From Piezodorus guildinii (taxonomy: Eukaryota > Arthropoda > Insecta > Hemiptera > Pentatomidae), in NCBI GenBank assembly GCA_023052935.1, contig CM041298.1, positions 66,303,838-66,367,837 on the forward strand: a stretch of DNA of 64,000 nt, in the 5' to 3' direction. How positions within the stretch are numbered: the stretch's first letter is position 1; each line of letters opens with the position of its first letter. The notes beneath the pieces are model-generated. The model worked only from the letters and a program-made list of their open reading frames with translations. It was not told the origin of the DNA and ran no database searches. Below are positions 43,376 through 54,625 of the stretch, piece by piece. Both the position numbers and the translations under genes were made by a program.

Positions 43376-44214
43376 ATATGTGCAAGTTACTTGCAAATTA
43401 ATAAAATATGATCCGAAAGACTAAAACTTGCCGATTTCCAGACTCAGTTCAGGCTCTCTCTAAGCTTGTTATTGTTTAAGGAAATAGTGACGGCTGATCC
43501 TGAATGCATGATTGGAGCTATCATACAAGCTTCTGTTGTTATGCAAACGGTTGTTGTAAACACCATCAGAATCAGACCATTGTCATCGGTACTGAAGCCG
43601 ATGGAAGGCAGGATAGAGACGATCCTCCTGGAAGAAGGGATTCCACCCCTTGGGGTAGGGGGCCGAGCGGTGGGGGCAGGTCATTGCCAAGAGAAAGGCA
43701 GTCCTATGGTGCTGTTCTCGATGTGCACCTGTTCCTGCGGGATATTCGCCGGCAGCCGGCCTCCCCAGCAGGTACATGGCTACTATATCACTGCTATCTG
43801 TATCTTCTTTAAGGCTCTCTGCTCTTCATCGTACTCCTCTGGCTTCCACTTCCTGCTAATCTAGCATATGCTGTCTGATAGCTGTTATCATTGCCACATA
43901 CCCGCGTAACCTCGCCTACATCCAGATCTTATCTATCCTGAGATAACACCGCTTGTTTTGATTATGGATGTCTTATATCGTATCACTCATTTAATGCGAC
44001 GTTATTACACCTTTAGTTAGGAGCTTGACTTAAACTATTCACTTGTTCAATTTGTTTTCCAGTATATTACTGTTTAAAAGTATCATTTTTTCTCAGGTTG
44101 TAAAAAATAAATATGAAGACAAGTAGTTTGAAATAGCTAAGCATATATATATATTTATTTATTTATTTATTTATTTTTTTTTTTTATTTTTTTTTTTTAT
44201 TTTATTTTTTTTTT
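43376..44214. other. GC-richer island, possible exon
   Basis: Bases 43590-43790 are clearly GC-richer than the rest of the window and are open in two plus frames and one minus frame. A possible plus-strand exon could end at CAG|GTACAT (43769) after a TTTCCAG acceptor at 43440. No domain is recognisable, and composition alone can open several frames. Confidence 0.25.
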
Positions 44215-44218
44215 TTTA
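44150..44218. repeat. T-rich low-complexity run
   Basis: TTTA repeats then T-runs; no coding content. Confidence 0.85.
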
Positions 44219-44221
44219 CAT

Positions 44222-44315
44222 ACATAGCTGACGAACCAGTCCACAAAAGAAAAACAAAATTGGAAAAACTGTTCCATTTAAACGCATATTTAAATATTCC
44301 AAATACAAAAATCGC
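44222..44315 (+). repeat. Repeat E, copy 1
   Basis: TAGCTGACGAACCAGT...GTTCCATTTAAA...AAATATTCCAAATACAAAAA, also at 47982-48075 with about 80% identity by eye. Confidence 0.65.
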
Positions 44316-44560
44316 TGCAAATTATTACACAATGGTTTATTATTTCCAAATAACAATATTAGGGTATAACTTTTTATAAAGCTGTTGATAGGCAACTAAG
44401 TAATATGAAAAGCAATAATCAAAGGATAATGGCATATCACTACTCGCTGATTTCAAAACACTATATCTCTGCTAGTTTAGAACCTATTTCAATGATTTAT
44501 TTTTCATTTTGTATAAAATTTAATTCTCTACCAAATGACACTAAAAGTTTTTATTTAACG

Positions 44561-45075
44561 CGCTCTACTGATTCTAAAACTCTCTACATAGTTTTCTCCA
44601 TCTTCAAAAATAACTAAGTTATGGGCGTATGAATAGGTAAAATTTCAATTTTTTTTCTCTTTTTTTTATAATTATTCTCGGTATTTTGGTTAAAAAATAC
44701 TAATAAATGTTTTGTCTATCTTCAAAAATAACGTAGTTACCAGCGTATATATAGGCGAGATTTAAATTTTTTTGATTTTTCCTTTTTTTTTTTTATCGTG
44801 CTTTACTGATTCTAAAACTCTCTACATAGTTTTCTCCATCTTCAAAAATAACTAAGTTATGGGCGTATGAATAGGTAAAATTTCAATTTTTTTTCTCTTT
44901 TTTTATAATTATTCTCGGTATTTTGGTTAAAAAATACTAATAAATGTTTTGTCTATCTTCAAAATAACGTAGTTACCAGCGTATATATAGGCGAGATTTA
45001 AATTTTTTGATTTTTCCTTTTTTTTTTTTATCGTGCTTTACTGATTCTAAAACTGTACACGATACTTTTCTCTAT
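44561..45075 (+). repeat. Tandem repeat, period about 237 bp, 2.2 copies
   Basis: The block TACTGATTCTAAAACTCTCT recurs at 44566, 44804 and 45039 (last one diverging), giving periods of 238 and 235 bp. Within each unit the sentence TATCTTCAAAAATAAC also appears twice, so there is an inner half-repeat. Confidence 0.9.
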
Positions 45076-45314
45076 CGTAAAAAATAAATGAATTATGAGC
45101 TTATTCAATTTTAACCGATTAATTAAATTATAAAGTAGCTGTGGATTGTAATTTCATATTCTATTATAAAAATCAGATATTTATTTATTCAACTAATATA
45201 ATACTTTTATATGCCATTTTATTATGTAAATATAGGAATGTCTTTTAAACTTTCAAACCATTATTCTATGGCAATAATATACACATTGCGATTCTGTATT
45301 TAAAATAAAATAAT

Positions 45315-45430
45315 AATAAAACCATACCGGGTAGCGGTAAGTGAAAAAAGCAACAACTATGACATAGTTTTACTATTTATTGAGTTGCCAACGTTTCTAC
45401 CCACTTTTTGGGTCATCGTCAGTGCCGAAA
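45315..45430 (-). ncRNA. Hammerhead-like motif with Penelope-type tail
   Basis: Minus strand: CACTGACGATGACCC, loop AAAAAGT, GGGTAGAAACGTTGGC. Stem II ACCC/GGGU and the AACGTT palindrome are kept; the core is CUGACGA instead of CUGAUGA. The tail TTCACTTACCGCTACCCGG follows on the minus strand. Confidence 0.6.
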
Positions 45431-45512
45431 AAAGATGCACAAGGAATACAATAAGAGTATAACGACATTTACAGGAGAAAGAACAAGTATAGAGAAAATA
45501 GAAAAAAAAAAA

Positions 45513-46360
45513 ACTTGTGCGTGCAAAACACGACTTTCACTTACCTCAGCTGTTAAAATAAATTCAAGAACATTTAAATAAAACTAGAGTTCAAAACAGT
45601 TTAAAGAATCACATTCAGTTTCGTCGGAAACTTATGTTTTATATTAAATAATATAACAGTATGTTATGTACAACAGTCACCTTTATTTATTCCCAGCTGT
45701 CACTTTGCATTACTTTACACAACTTTTTATATAAAATAATATTTTTCTCAAATCTTTAGCTTTCCGAAGGTATATTATACATATATGTTACTATTCATAT
45801 TTCCCGGCTCATTTCTCCTTTATTTGGTTATCAAATTCGTCCAACTTATATATTTTCTCGTTTTCTATCAATGCTAACCAGATGATATGGTTTATTTTTT
45901 CAAATATACAGAATTAAAGGTACGTTAAGAAAGGCAATTTTAGACCCTGTCAGACTTTCAATCAGAATGAAACCTACATTATATTTATTAAAGCCCATTA
46001 AATTTTACATCGATATAGCGAGTTTAATGGAAACCATGTTTGAGCAGTTTTTGAGAACATCATACAAATGTACTAAATGCACGGTACAGAGAAGCACATT
46101 CGGGCAGCCGATTTTGCTAAAAAAGATGGTGTAGCTTCTCGGGCGAATATTCGTCTTAAATATGAAATTTTAGTTTTATAAGACTTTTCGTTTTCATGCT
46201 AGTCTAACTACCCCCACTCACAGACCTCATCTCGCTACTTAGTTGCTTGGATTTAGAGAACTTTAAGTAATATATTTCCGTTGAAAACTGGAATTCGAAA
46301 ATTTTCACGATTGCAATACTTTCCTTACTATATATTTCATATATATGAAGTTGAAAGTAA
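45513..46360 (-). repeat. Family A copy A11
   Basis: Starts CTTGTGCGTGCAAAACACGA after an A-run, ends TATATTTCATATATATGAAG then TTGAAAGTAAAAA. Confidence 0.88.
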
Positions 46361-46539
46361 AAAAAAAAGGCAGAGATTAAAAATTTTACAAATTATTATA
46401 ATGTTAGATATTTAAAGCATAATATAAATTAATAGGTTGAGATAACGATTAACTAAATTTCAATGATCTAAGTAAACTAACAAAAAGATTTTGCAGAAAA
46501 AGTTAGGCGGGAGTTGCTATGTTGTAAATTAAAATTCCT

Positions 46540-46615
46540 GAGACAACAGTTAAAACTATTTAATTGTTTTTCTTTCACTGACCGCTATCCGGGCTTATTT
46601 CCTCCTTAAACTCTC
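46540..46615 (+). repeat. Penelope-type tail fragment
   Basis: AATTGTTTTTCTTTCACTGA then CCGCTATCCGGGCTTATTTC matches the tail at 33908-33960. The hammerhead part is missing. Confidence 0.55.
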
Positions 46616-46685
46616 TGCGTTCAACTGTTTATAATAATTATTTTTGTTTTTTTAAATAATAGCTGACGAACAAGTTTTCAATAAA

Positions 46686-46689
<4 letters not shown>

Positions 46690-46751
<62 letters not shown>
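46690..46751. repeat. (TA)n microsatellite
   Basis: Left of the inverted repeat at 46759. Confidence 0.95.
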
Positions 46752-46756
<5 letters not shown>

Positions 46757-46758
46757 AG

Positions 46759-47032
46759 AGTTTGTGTTGTTCTTAGGTTTCAGTCAATGAATAAACAATT
46801 TTATCTATGCGACGTTTCGAGAATTTATTGTTCTCATAATCATGCAATTTATTGTTTTTTATTATATCAATCGAGTGTTACGTAGTGTTCTTTCAAAGCT
46901 TGTAGGCTAAACATGTCTAATTAAGACACTATTTTGTCCAAAATTGCATGATTATGAGAACAATAAATTCTCGAAACGTCGCATAGATAAAATTGTTTAT
47001 TCATTGACTGAAACCTAAGAACAACACAAACT
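46759..47032. repeat. Perfect 92 bp inverted repeat with hammerhead-like arms
   Basis: Arms 46759-46850 and 46941-47032 are exact inverted copies around a 90 bp loop. Each arm, in the outward direction from the loop, reads GCATGATTATGAGAAC, AATAAATTCTCGAAACGTCG, CAT: a perfect stem II (GAGAA/UUCUC), GAAA, ACGU, and a UGC/GCA stem I, but with AUGAUUA in place of CUGAUGA. (TA)n arrays flank both sides. Confidence 0.85.
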
Positions 47033-47062
47033 TAAATTATTAACAGTCGAGAACTGATCAAA

Positions 47063-47066
<4 letters not shown>

Positions 47067-47114
<48 letters not shown>
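47067..47114. repeat. (TA)n microsatellite
   Basis: Right of the inverted repeat. Confidence 0.95.
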
Positions 47115-47117
<3 letters not shown>

Positions 47118-47242
47118 TTCTTGTTTCTTATGCATGCACACATTTAATTTGCATAACACATTACAATAGGAACCCGGACAAAATACTAAGCCAAGTGAAG
47201 TAATAGAAGTTTCCTGCTTCTTCTTATTAATGAATGATGATG

Positions 47243-47395
47243 ATTTGTTTATTTATTTATCTTCCCTTTATGCTACTGTGGCTAATCGGACGATGCTACA
47301 GTGGGAACACTAAATTTTGCCTACCCACGTTTAATCAGAATAGGGATCTTTAACGAGTATCTGACATCGCACTGGATCGAGACCACCTATCAATG
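47243..47395 (-). mobile_element. SINE2 fragment
   Basis: 3' half only (GGCTAATCGGACGATGCTAC, then GGGATCTTTAACGAGTATCT on +); tRNA-like head missing. Confidence 0.75.
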
Positions 47396-47611
47396 AATGA
47401 TGATGATTTGAAGATAGAGAAATGCTTTATTTCAGAATAAAACAATATAATGCTGCTCAAATATATTTGCTTACTCCGTCTAAACAGCCTGACTATTGGC
47501 AGATACACCTACGCATTCCTGAAGAGTGAATGCGATTCCTAAACTACTAAACTTGGAATGTTGGTCTTCGTTAAACTTCTTAGTGAAAAAAAAAGAAAAG
47601 TGTCGTTTTTT

Positions 47612-47615
<4 letters not shown>

Positions 47616-47684
<69 letters not shown>
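47616..47684. repeat. (TA)n followed by poly-T
   Basis: About 30 bp of TA then about 38 T. The overlapping open frames are artefacts. Confidence 0.95.
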
Positions 47685-47981
47685 GGGCACATTATGATGG
47701 TGACAATAAGAAGTGTTTATTTGCTAACTGTGTCTGAATAAGCTAGTCTTAATACATACCTGGTAGACGTACATAAATGTCCCTCGTTCAAATAAAACCG
47801 ATGGGAATTTAACCTTTTGTGTGGAAGGTATTAAAGTTTTAAATATGTGAAATTTAATTTATCATTGTTTCAGTATTCCTTTATTATTTTATTTATAATA
47901 ATCCATTTACATAATTACAAGTAAAAGTGTAGTGTTTTATTGCGATTGGTTTGAGATAGCGTTGAGAATTTTTTCATATAA

Positions 47982-48075
47982 TTAGCTGACAAACCAGTTG
48001 ATAGAAGAAACACAAAAGTGGAAAAGTTGTTCCATTTAAAGGTATAGGCATTTAAATATTCCAATTACAAAAATA
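47982..48075 (+). repeat. Repeat E, copy 2
   Basis: Second copy of the block at 44222-44315; a shorter trace (TAGCTGACGAACAAGTTTTC) also lies at 46661. Confidence 0.6.
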
Positions 48076-48255
48076 TGTCGAATTCGGCCACATTCCAACA
48101 CCCTCTTTAATATTCTTTAATAAAGAAGAAGAAATTTTAACTGATCACTTTAATTATAAAATAGCTGTAAATTGTAATATCGTGAAATCTTAGAAAAATC
48201 ATATATTTAACTATTATTATACTTTTCATTATAATATAAATTAAAAAAAAAAAAA

Positions 48256-48879
48256 TGGTACGCGCAACACTCGACTTCCAGTTATCTCTGTATTTAAAAT
48301 CAATTTAATAACTTTTAAATAAAGTTAGAACTGAAAAAAGTCTAAAGAATTATATTGAGTTCAGATGGAAACATGAGATTCAGATAAAATAATCTAAAAA
48401 TATAATTATTTTCTGAAACAATTACTTTAGTTTTATTCGCTTTCTTCTCTATCCATTACCTTTACTTTTACAGCTTTGTAATTAAGATAAATTATTTTTT
48501 AAAATTGTTAGCTTTTCCACGGTATATTATACATTTATATAGCTATGCTTATATTCGTGAACAATGATTACCTAAAAAAGTTTTTTCATCGATGCTAAAA
48601 AAAATGAAACGGGTAATTTTTTCGAACCTACAACATTAAGTATATTTTAAAGGAAGAATATTTAAATTTTGGAATGTAAGCAGTATTAGAATATTTCAAA
48701 CAGAATGAAACCTACATGATATTTAATCCCATTAAAATTTTCACCGATAAAGCTGTTTTAACCAAAATCTTTGAAGCCCTGTTTAAAAAAATCTTAAAAC
48801 TGTACAAAATACATGGTATGAAATGGCTCTTCTGGTTTACCGAAATTGTTGCTGTAATATTTCAGGTATATATCCTTCC

Positions 48880-48940
<61 letters not shown>

Positions 48941-49108
48941 AATTTCAGTTCTATACAAGTTATATTTTTCGAGCTAGACTCACCACATACAGACCTTTTT
49001 GCTGGACTTTGTCATTTGGGCTGAAACGAGTAATTTCGGTGAAAACTCGAATCTCTTCACGATCGCTATACTTTCCCTTACTCTATATTTCATATATAGG
49101 TAAGTGAA
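48256..49108 (-). repeat. Family A copy A12
   Basis: Starts TGGTACGCGCAACACTCGAC after an A-run, ends TATTTCATATATAGGTAAGT then GAATTC. A (TA)n array (48878-48937) has expanded inside it. Confidence 0.88.
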
Positions 49109-49527
49109 TTCAAAGTTAAACCTAAGTACCGTTTGTAAAAATAATAATTTCCATACATGGTTTAAATTATTTCTACGCCTCCAAGGCGAATTCAAATATG
49201 TTTTTGTACCATCGACGCATCAAGGAATAAAATCCATATCATTTTTAATTATACACGTTATATGCCTAATCTATTTCGATTTCTTGTTATTGAACATTCG
49301 TTTCGTAACGGTGGTGAGGCTTAAATCGATTGAAGAATGGAAAAACGTTATTAGTGCTGCTGATATCTCTTTTTTGCTATAAGTTAATAGTTCCTAAGAA
49401 ATGTTACATCACAAAAATAATCTTCAGAATCGGTATGAATCAATACCAATATTTAAGGATAGAGTGTCTTTGGATACTACTAGTGATTTATGAGTAGTGA
49501 AAGTTATTATAAATTTCATCATATTGT
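49109..49527. other. Unassigned; chance open frame
   Basis: A 92-codon plus frame at 49104-49382 begins in the family A end and has no recognisable motif. Confidence 0.3.
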
Positions 49528-49640
49528 TTATTCATTTAACATATTTTTTATGCTACTGTGGCTAATCGGACGGTGCTAAAATAGGAGTCATGAATCTTGG
49601 ATGTCCAGGTTTAATTAGGACAGGGTTCTTTAACGAGTAT
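49528..49640 (-). mobile_element. SINE2 fragment
   Basis: 3' part only (GTGGCTAATCGGACGGTGCT, then CCAGGTTTAATTAGGACAGG on +). Confidence 0.7.
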
Positions 49641-50536
49641 AATGTATCAGCAAAAGGAGGAGAAATTTGAGAGGTTAATTTCCATAAAGTACTATAAAAA
49701 AATATTTTTGACTAAAATGATGTTTTGACAAATGTGTATTCTATTGGATTAGTTTTAACGAAATCCGCTGTCAGAACACTAAAGTCCTTTAAAATCACGA
49801 TTCAGAAATTCGATAATTTCTAAAAGGTTCGAATAGCACAATTAATTTACTTACAACTCTTTATAAAAAAATGTCTTCCATAACGTAAAAATCTGGTGCG
49901 AGCAACACACCACTTTCACTTACCTCGTCTCTTAAAATCAAGTTTTAAGAACTATTAAATAAATTTATCTTTAAAATTTTTGAATTTAATTTAAATAAAT
50001 AGTTAATTAGTTTCTTTGGAAACATATGATTTATATTAAATAATATAGCAATATAATATTGTTACGTATCATTATTAGTAATAATTGTATACCCTACTTG
50101 TCACTTTACATTGCCTTTTACGACTTTGTATATAAGATTTTTTTTCTCTAAAATCTTCAGATTCCTAACGGTATATTTTGCATTTATGTTCCTGTTCTCA
50201 TCTTCAGAAAACCTAAAATTTCATTAAATATATACTTTCGCTCTTTTCTTCTTTAGTTGGTTATCAAATTCGTCCAACTTTAATATTTAAACGCTTTTTA
50301 TCAGTCCTTATAAGAGGATATTGATAATTCTTCTGAATCTATACAATTAAAGGTACTTTAGAGGAAGAAAATTTAAAATATCGGCATTTAAGCCCTATTT
50401 ACTTATTTCAACCAGAATAAAACCTACACGATATCAAATCTCAGTAAAGTTTACATCGATTTAGCGAGTTTAGTCAAAATCATTAGAGTCGTTTTGGAGA
50501 AAAACGTAAAAAGTGCATAATACATGGTATAAAGTA

Positions 50537-51790
50537 TTGGGTGGTGTCACATGAAATGTCCGTTTTCAAGGTAAAGGATTTTTATTACAAATATTATATG
50601 AAAACAAGATAATTTTATTCGAAGTATTTACCTTCTCTTTCTACACATTTTTTCCCAACGTGACACCAACTTTTTTATCCCGAACTGAAAAACTCTGAGC
50701 TTTGAAGTGAAACAAAATCTGAAAACGCACTTTTCACTTGATCATTTTCAAAAAGTTTTCCTTTGACGAAGTTTTCTAGTTACGTGTCAATAAACCAAAC
50801 ATATTATATTTTTATGAATGTAAGAATTTACTGTTAGAAAGTTTATTACATTGGGTATAGTAGGATTAAAACACACACACACACACAAATCTATATATAA
50901 AGCTGCAGCACTATTACCCATAGTCTTTGGTTCGGTACATATAGAGATTAGTACAGTTTCCAGGGCATCGGGCTCAGTCGCTAGGGTTTTACACCCATTT
51001 TGAGTGTAAGTATTTACCTTCTTTTTCTACACATTTTTCCCAACGTGACACCAACTATTTTTATCCCCGAACTGAAAAACTTTCAGCTTTGAAGTGAAAC
51101 AAAATCTGAAAACGCACTTTTCACTTGATCATCATTTTCAAAAAGTTTTCCTTTGAAGAAGTTGTCTAAATTCCTGAACAGGTGGTAATCTGTTGGAGAC
51201 AAGTCGGGAGGATATGGTGGGTGCGGAAGAACTTCGTAGCCCAGTTCTTTCAATTTTTGCACGGTATGTTTTGAAACATGGGTCTTGCTGCCGCTCAGTG
51301 AGATCATGAGGTACCCATGTATCGAGCTTTTTTACTTTCCCAATACACTTTAAATGTCAGGTAACGGTAGATGCACTTGCATTTAGTTGTGCTGAGAGTC
51401 TGAGAAACTGTTTAGTAGGGGTTTCCTTCTACTGTATGTTTGAGGACATCGTTGTCTATTACGGATGGAGGTCTTCGTTCGTTCATTAACACTCTCTTCC
51501 CCATACGCCTTGCAAATATTTCTAGCGGCCTCAGCTGCTGAATGGCCGAGTTTAAACTCGTACAAAAATATTACTCGAAAATCGCGTGTTTCCATGTTCA
51601 TATTTGGAGGTATACTAAAAAGTGGGTAATTGATTGGGAAGCTAATGTTTATATTAAAAAGGTAGAGGATTAGTAACTGTTTACTTTAAATATGTAAACA
51701 TTCGGAAGAAAACAACAGAGATCTGCAAAATCCTTTATGTATTTCAGAAACTATAAAAACGGAACGGACATTTCATGTGAAACAACCCAA
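50537..51790 (-). mobile_element. Mariner deletion derivative M3, rearranged
   Basis: Mariner inverted ends with TA on both sides (50535-50536, 51791-51792). The minus strand has the N-terminal METRDFRVIFLYEFKLGHSA piece, the shared internal deletion (near 51276-51312) and the VSKHTVQKLKELGYEVLPHP piece with SPTDYHLF. The 3' terminal part is present twice (50617-50776 and 51008-51165) with about 230 bp between, containing (CA)n and a SINE1 fragment. Confidence 0.88.
50905..51007 (-). mobile_element. SINE1 fragment inside M3
   Basis: GCACTATTACCCATAGTCTT then GTACATATAGAGATTAGTAC match the 3' part of SINE1. Confidence 0.65.
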
Positions 51791-52020
51791 TAGCACTTTT
51801 GGTCAGCCCATTTTAGTGAAAAAGTTGCTTTAACATTTCAGGCGCCTAGTTGAATTAAATATGAAATTTCAGATTCCTACAACTTTTCTTTTCCGTGCTA
51901 GCCTCACCACACAGAGACGTTTCTGTGAGACTTGGTCATTTGGACTCAGTGTGTACGTGTATTTCCGTTGAAAACTGGAATTCTGAAATTTTCACTATCA
52001 CATTACTTCCCTTACATATA

Positions 52021-52499
52021 GCTATACTAATATTATAAAGCTGAAGGGTTTGTTTGTCTGAACACGCTAATCTCAGAAACTGCTGGTTCGAATTGAGAAA
52101 TTCTTTTTGTGTTAGATAGTCCATTTATCGAGGAAGGCATTAGGCTATGTAACACCCTGCTGCGACCGATAGAAGTGAAGGAAAATCTGGAAAAACTGGG
52201 AAAATTAACCTCGCATCCAAATGATTAACCTTTTAATTTTAAAATAATTCTATTTCCCGTTAATTCATCTTTTGCCGTAACAATTAAAAAATCACAGGGG
52301 CAAACATTTGAACATCTAGGAATCGATTTTACGTCAGGATCGTGTTGCGGAGAATATCAGTACGTTCTTCTGTCACAAGAAAATGAAACTAAAAATGTCA
52401 TTTACGCCGAAGTACTTTAAAATATATTATTTTAAAAACTTCTTAATAGTGATGATAATAACAGACAATGACGCAGACGAAGTCGTGGGCAAGAGCTAG
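52021..52499 (+). mobile_element. Helitron stub inside A13
   Basis: 5' end (G/T)CTATACTAATATTATAAAG, here GC instead of TC, preceded by A; 3' end ...GGGCAAGAGCTAG followed by T: insertion between A and T as Helitrons do. 479 bp, two ends plus the last helicase codons. Confidence 0.85.
52235..52420 (+). pseudogene. Helitron Pif1-like helicase C-terminal remnant
   Basis: Reads FPVNSSFAVTIKKSQGQTFE then HLGIDF and, after loss of the following block, ENETKNVIYAEVL and stop. KSQGQT is the last Pif1-family helicase motif. The SRV motif is deleted. Rep domain absent. Confidence 0.75.
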
Positions 52500-52523
52500 T
52501 ATCATATATAAGTAAATGAAAGT

Positions 52524-53247
52524 AAAAAAAATGATAAAATTTATTGTAAAAAGGATCAAATAAATTACTTTTTTCAGAAGAAAGCTTCCTGTAAAATTTT
52601 CTAGAAGGGATATAGTACCTTTTGGAATCCAGCTTCTCATTTATCTTCATGCACCATCAATTCATTCGGTTATAAGAGACCATTTAAATGTAATGAAACT
52701 GCCTTGTCTATGTGTATTCTAAATTTGAACCCTTTCGCACCTCCTGTTTGTAAAACGTTGATGTAAATTAGCAAGGTGTTGTTTTGTTTATCCGTGGATC
52801 TAGGTATACAGAGACCGGTAAAAAAAGTATGCACGCGGCCCAACTAGGCGCAACCGCTCCGACAACAGTAGTTTTCACTCTCTGCCTTTAATTAGGCGAG
52901 TGAAAGATAAAAAAGTTGTTTTGGCCATTTCGCTGCTTTCCAATTACACTGGCTAACTACTGTCAAGATTGCAAATTGCTGGTATAATAAGCAAAGTATT
53001 AATGATAATTATCGGTCGTTAGATCGGTCAAGACTAATGAAGTTTTAAGCGAGACCTTTCACAGCCCAGGCATTTCTTTAAAATTTTCACCGGTTGGAAG
53101 ATTTCATTTAATTATAATCTAATTATGCGACGGCTTAATGTTCATGCTATTTTTCGGCTAATTATTACCTTGCTGTAGTGTAATTATGATTTTACAATTG
53201 ACAAATACTATCATTCGGAATAATCTATTAGACAGATAGTGAAAAAA
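52524..53247. other. Unassigned sequence
   Basis: A stretch at 52800-52990 is less AT-rich (CACGCGGCCCAACTAGGCGC) but shows no frame or splice structure that I trust. Confidence 0.35.
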
Positions 53248-53330
53248 TTAGGTACTCGCAACACACGACTTTCACTTACGTCCGTTGTTAAAACCTGCAA
53301 ATTTATCTCTGACTGTATTGAAGGATTTTT
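53248..53330 (-). repeat. Family A fragment A16
   Basis: Only the TTAGGTACTCGCAACACACG end and about 60 bp of the adjoining part. Confidence 0.6.
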
Positions 53331-53577
53331 TTTTGTAATTTATAGAGTAATTATAATGTTTGTAATTCTCACTCATTTACGCTAGTGCAGTTACTTAATT
53401 TTTTTAAATTATTTTATTAAAAGATAATACAATCTGGCACCTCCTGGGGCAATGGGTATTACAGTTAAAATAAATCATTTATCCCATATGTACATTGCAA
53501 ATAAAATAAAAAAGTAAATTAAAAAAATATATAATGCGAAAAATAATTGAATAATTATTAAAGACTAAACAAAGAAG

Positions 53578-53578
<1 letters not shown>

Positions 53579-53651
<73 letters not shown>
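53579..53651. repeat. (TA)n microsatellite
   Basis: TA with a single TG interruption. Confidence 0.95.
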
Positions 53652-53652
<1 letters not shown>

Positions 53653-53928
53653 CATAACTAAAATGAAATAAATAATATATATAAGAAAATAATAATAATC
53701 TTGATCACATTCATACCTAAATAGTGCAGTTACTAGCATCAATAAATAAGAAGGTGGTGATTTCTTCTTTTTCCATTTAGAGACCACTGAGTTTCCCTGT
53801 GTATATCTTTCTGGGGAAAGTGCGTACTTCTGCTTCTATGAAATCCAAGCTAATCAGGCCTTAAAAAAAACTCAAAAGATTGGTCCAGTCCTTAATTAGT
53901 CATTGTTCTGATTTACAGCCTAACAATC

Positions 53929-53967
53929 GCCCTGAAGATGCCTTAAAATGGTGGCCGAATCGTTGGC
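53929..53967 (+). ncRNA. Hammerhead-like motif (Penelope-type)
   Basis: GCC, CTGAAGA, a UGCC...GGC stem, CGAATCGTT, GGC. Stem I (GCC/GGC) is kept; the core has CUGAAGA for CUGAUGA and GAAUC for GAAAC. Confidence 0.6.
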
Positions 53968-54037
53968 ACAATAAATTAAATTTTACCTGATTAACTTCTC
54001 CAAAATATATACGTACAGTCAACCATTCTTCCATCAT

Positions 54038-54113
54038 AATAAAGATTATAGATTAAGCAAAACAAGGTATCCAAAGCGGACTAAATCAACTCAAACTGCC
54101 TTTATACAAGCGA
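54038..54113 (+). repeat. Direct repeat flanking the hammerhead palindrome, left
   Basis: AATAAAGATTATAGATTAAG, then CAAAACAAGGTATCCAAAG; matches 54776-54849 apart from small indels. Confidence 0.75.
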
Positions 54114-54173
54114 TTGAAGTATATTTTCTTTATAAAAATACGAAACATCTTTTAAATTTTGTCATTAATCTGT

Positions 54174-54197
54174 GTAGATAGATAGATAGATAGATTT
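54174..54197. repeat. (GATA)n run
   Basis: Five GATA units. Confidence 0.95.
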
Positions 54198-54510
54198 ATT
54201 TGTTTGTTTTTGAGGATGGTCCCCTTACAAATAGAGCCTGGCTACATGAAGACAATAATATTAATACACTTAAAAATAATAATAATAATAATTTACTAGA
54301 ATAATAAGTTGCTAGAATACTTAATTAATAATACTTGAAGATAGAATACTTACTTAACAATACTTAAATTTAATAATACTTAAAGGTATTAATACATTTT
54401 GATTATTAATATACATTAATAGCGATATCATAGCATTTTCTACAATAGAAATAATTTATTATAGGTGGAATAGTCAGGAATCAGTCATTTTTTGAAAAGT
54501 TTTTAATTTT

Positions 54511-54550
54511 GCCAACGTTTCGGCTCAAGCTTGTGAGCCATCATCAGGGC
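54511..54550 (-). ncRNA. Hammerhead ribozyme, consensus core
   Basis: Minus strand: stem I GCC, core CTGATGA, stem II TGGCTC/GAGCC with loop ACAAGCTT, core GAAA, minimal stem III CG/palindromic ACGT, cleavage-site-like GTT, stem I GGC. All invariant core residues of the hammerhead (CUGAUGA, GAAA, and an NUH triplet) are present. Tiny stem III and the AACGTT palindrome are as described for Penelope-associated type I hammerheads, which may act as dimers. Activity is inferred. Confidence 0.8.
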
Positions 54551-54585
54551 ATTACTGAGCCATGTCCAAGCATAAACTCAGTAAT

Positions 54586-54625
54586 GCCCTGATGATGGCT
54601 CACAAGCTTGAGCCGACACGTTGGC
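54586..54625 (+). ncRNA. Hammerhead ribozyme, one core mutation
   Basis: Same as the minus copy but GAAAC is GACAC, which should abolish cleavage. Confidence 0.75.

Larger units (their letters stand above)
49892..52523 (-). repeat. Family A copy A13, split by mariner M3 and a Helitron
   Basis: Starts TCTGGTGCGAGCAACACACC, ends TCATATATAAGTAAATGAAA. Removing M3 (50537-51790 with one TA) and the Helitron (52021-52499) leaves a continuous family A copy of about 0.9 kb. Confidence 0.9.

Noticed and set aside
44222..48075. CRISPR-like spacing of repeat E
   Set aside because: Only two copies 3.8 kb apart in a eukaryotic context; it is a dispersed repeat.
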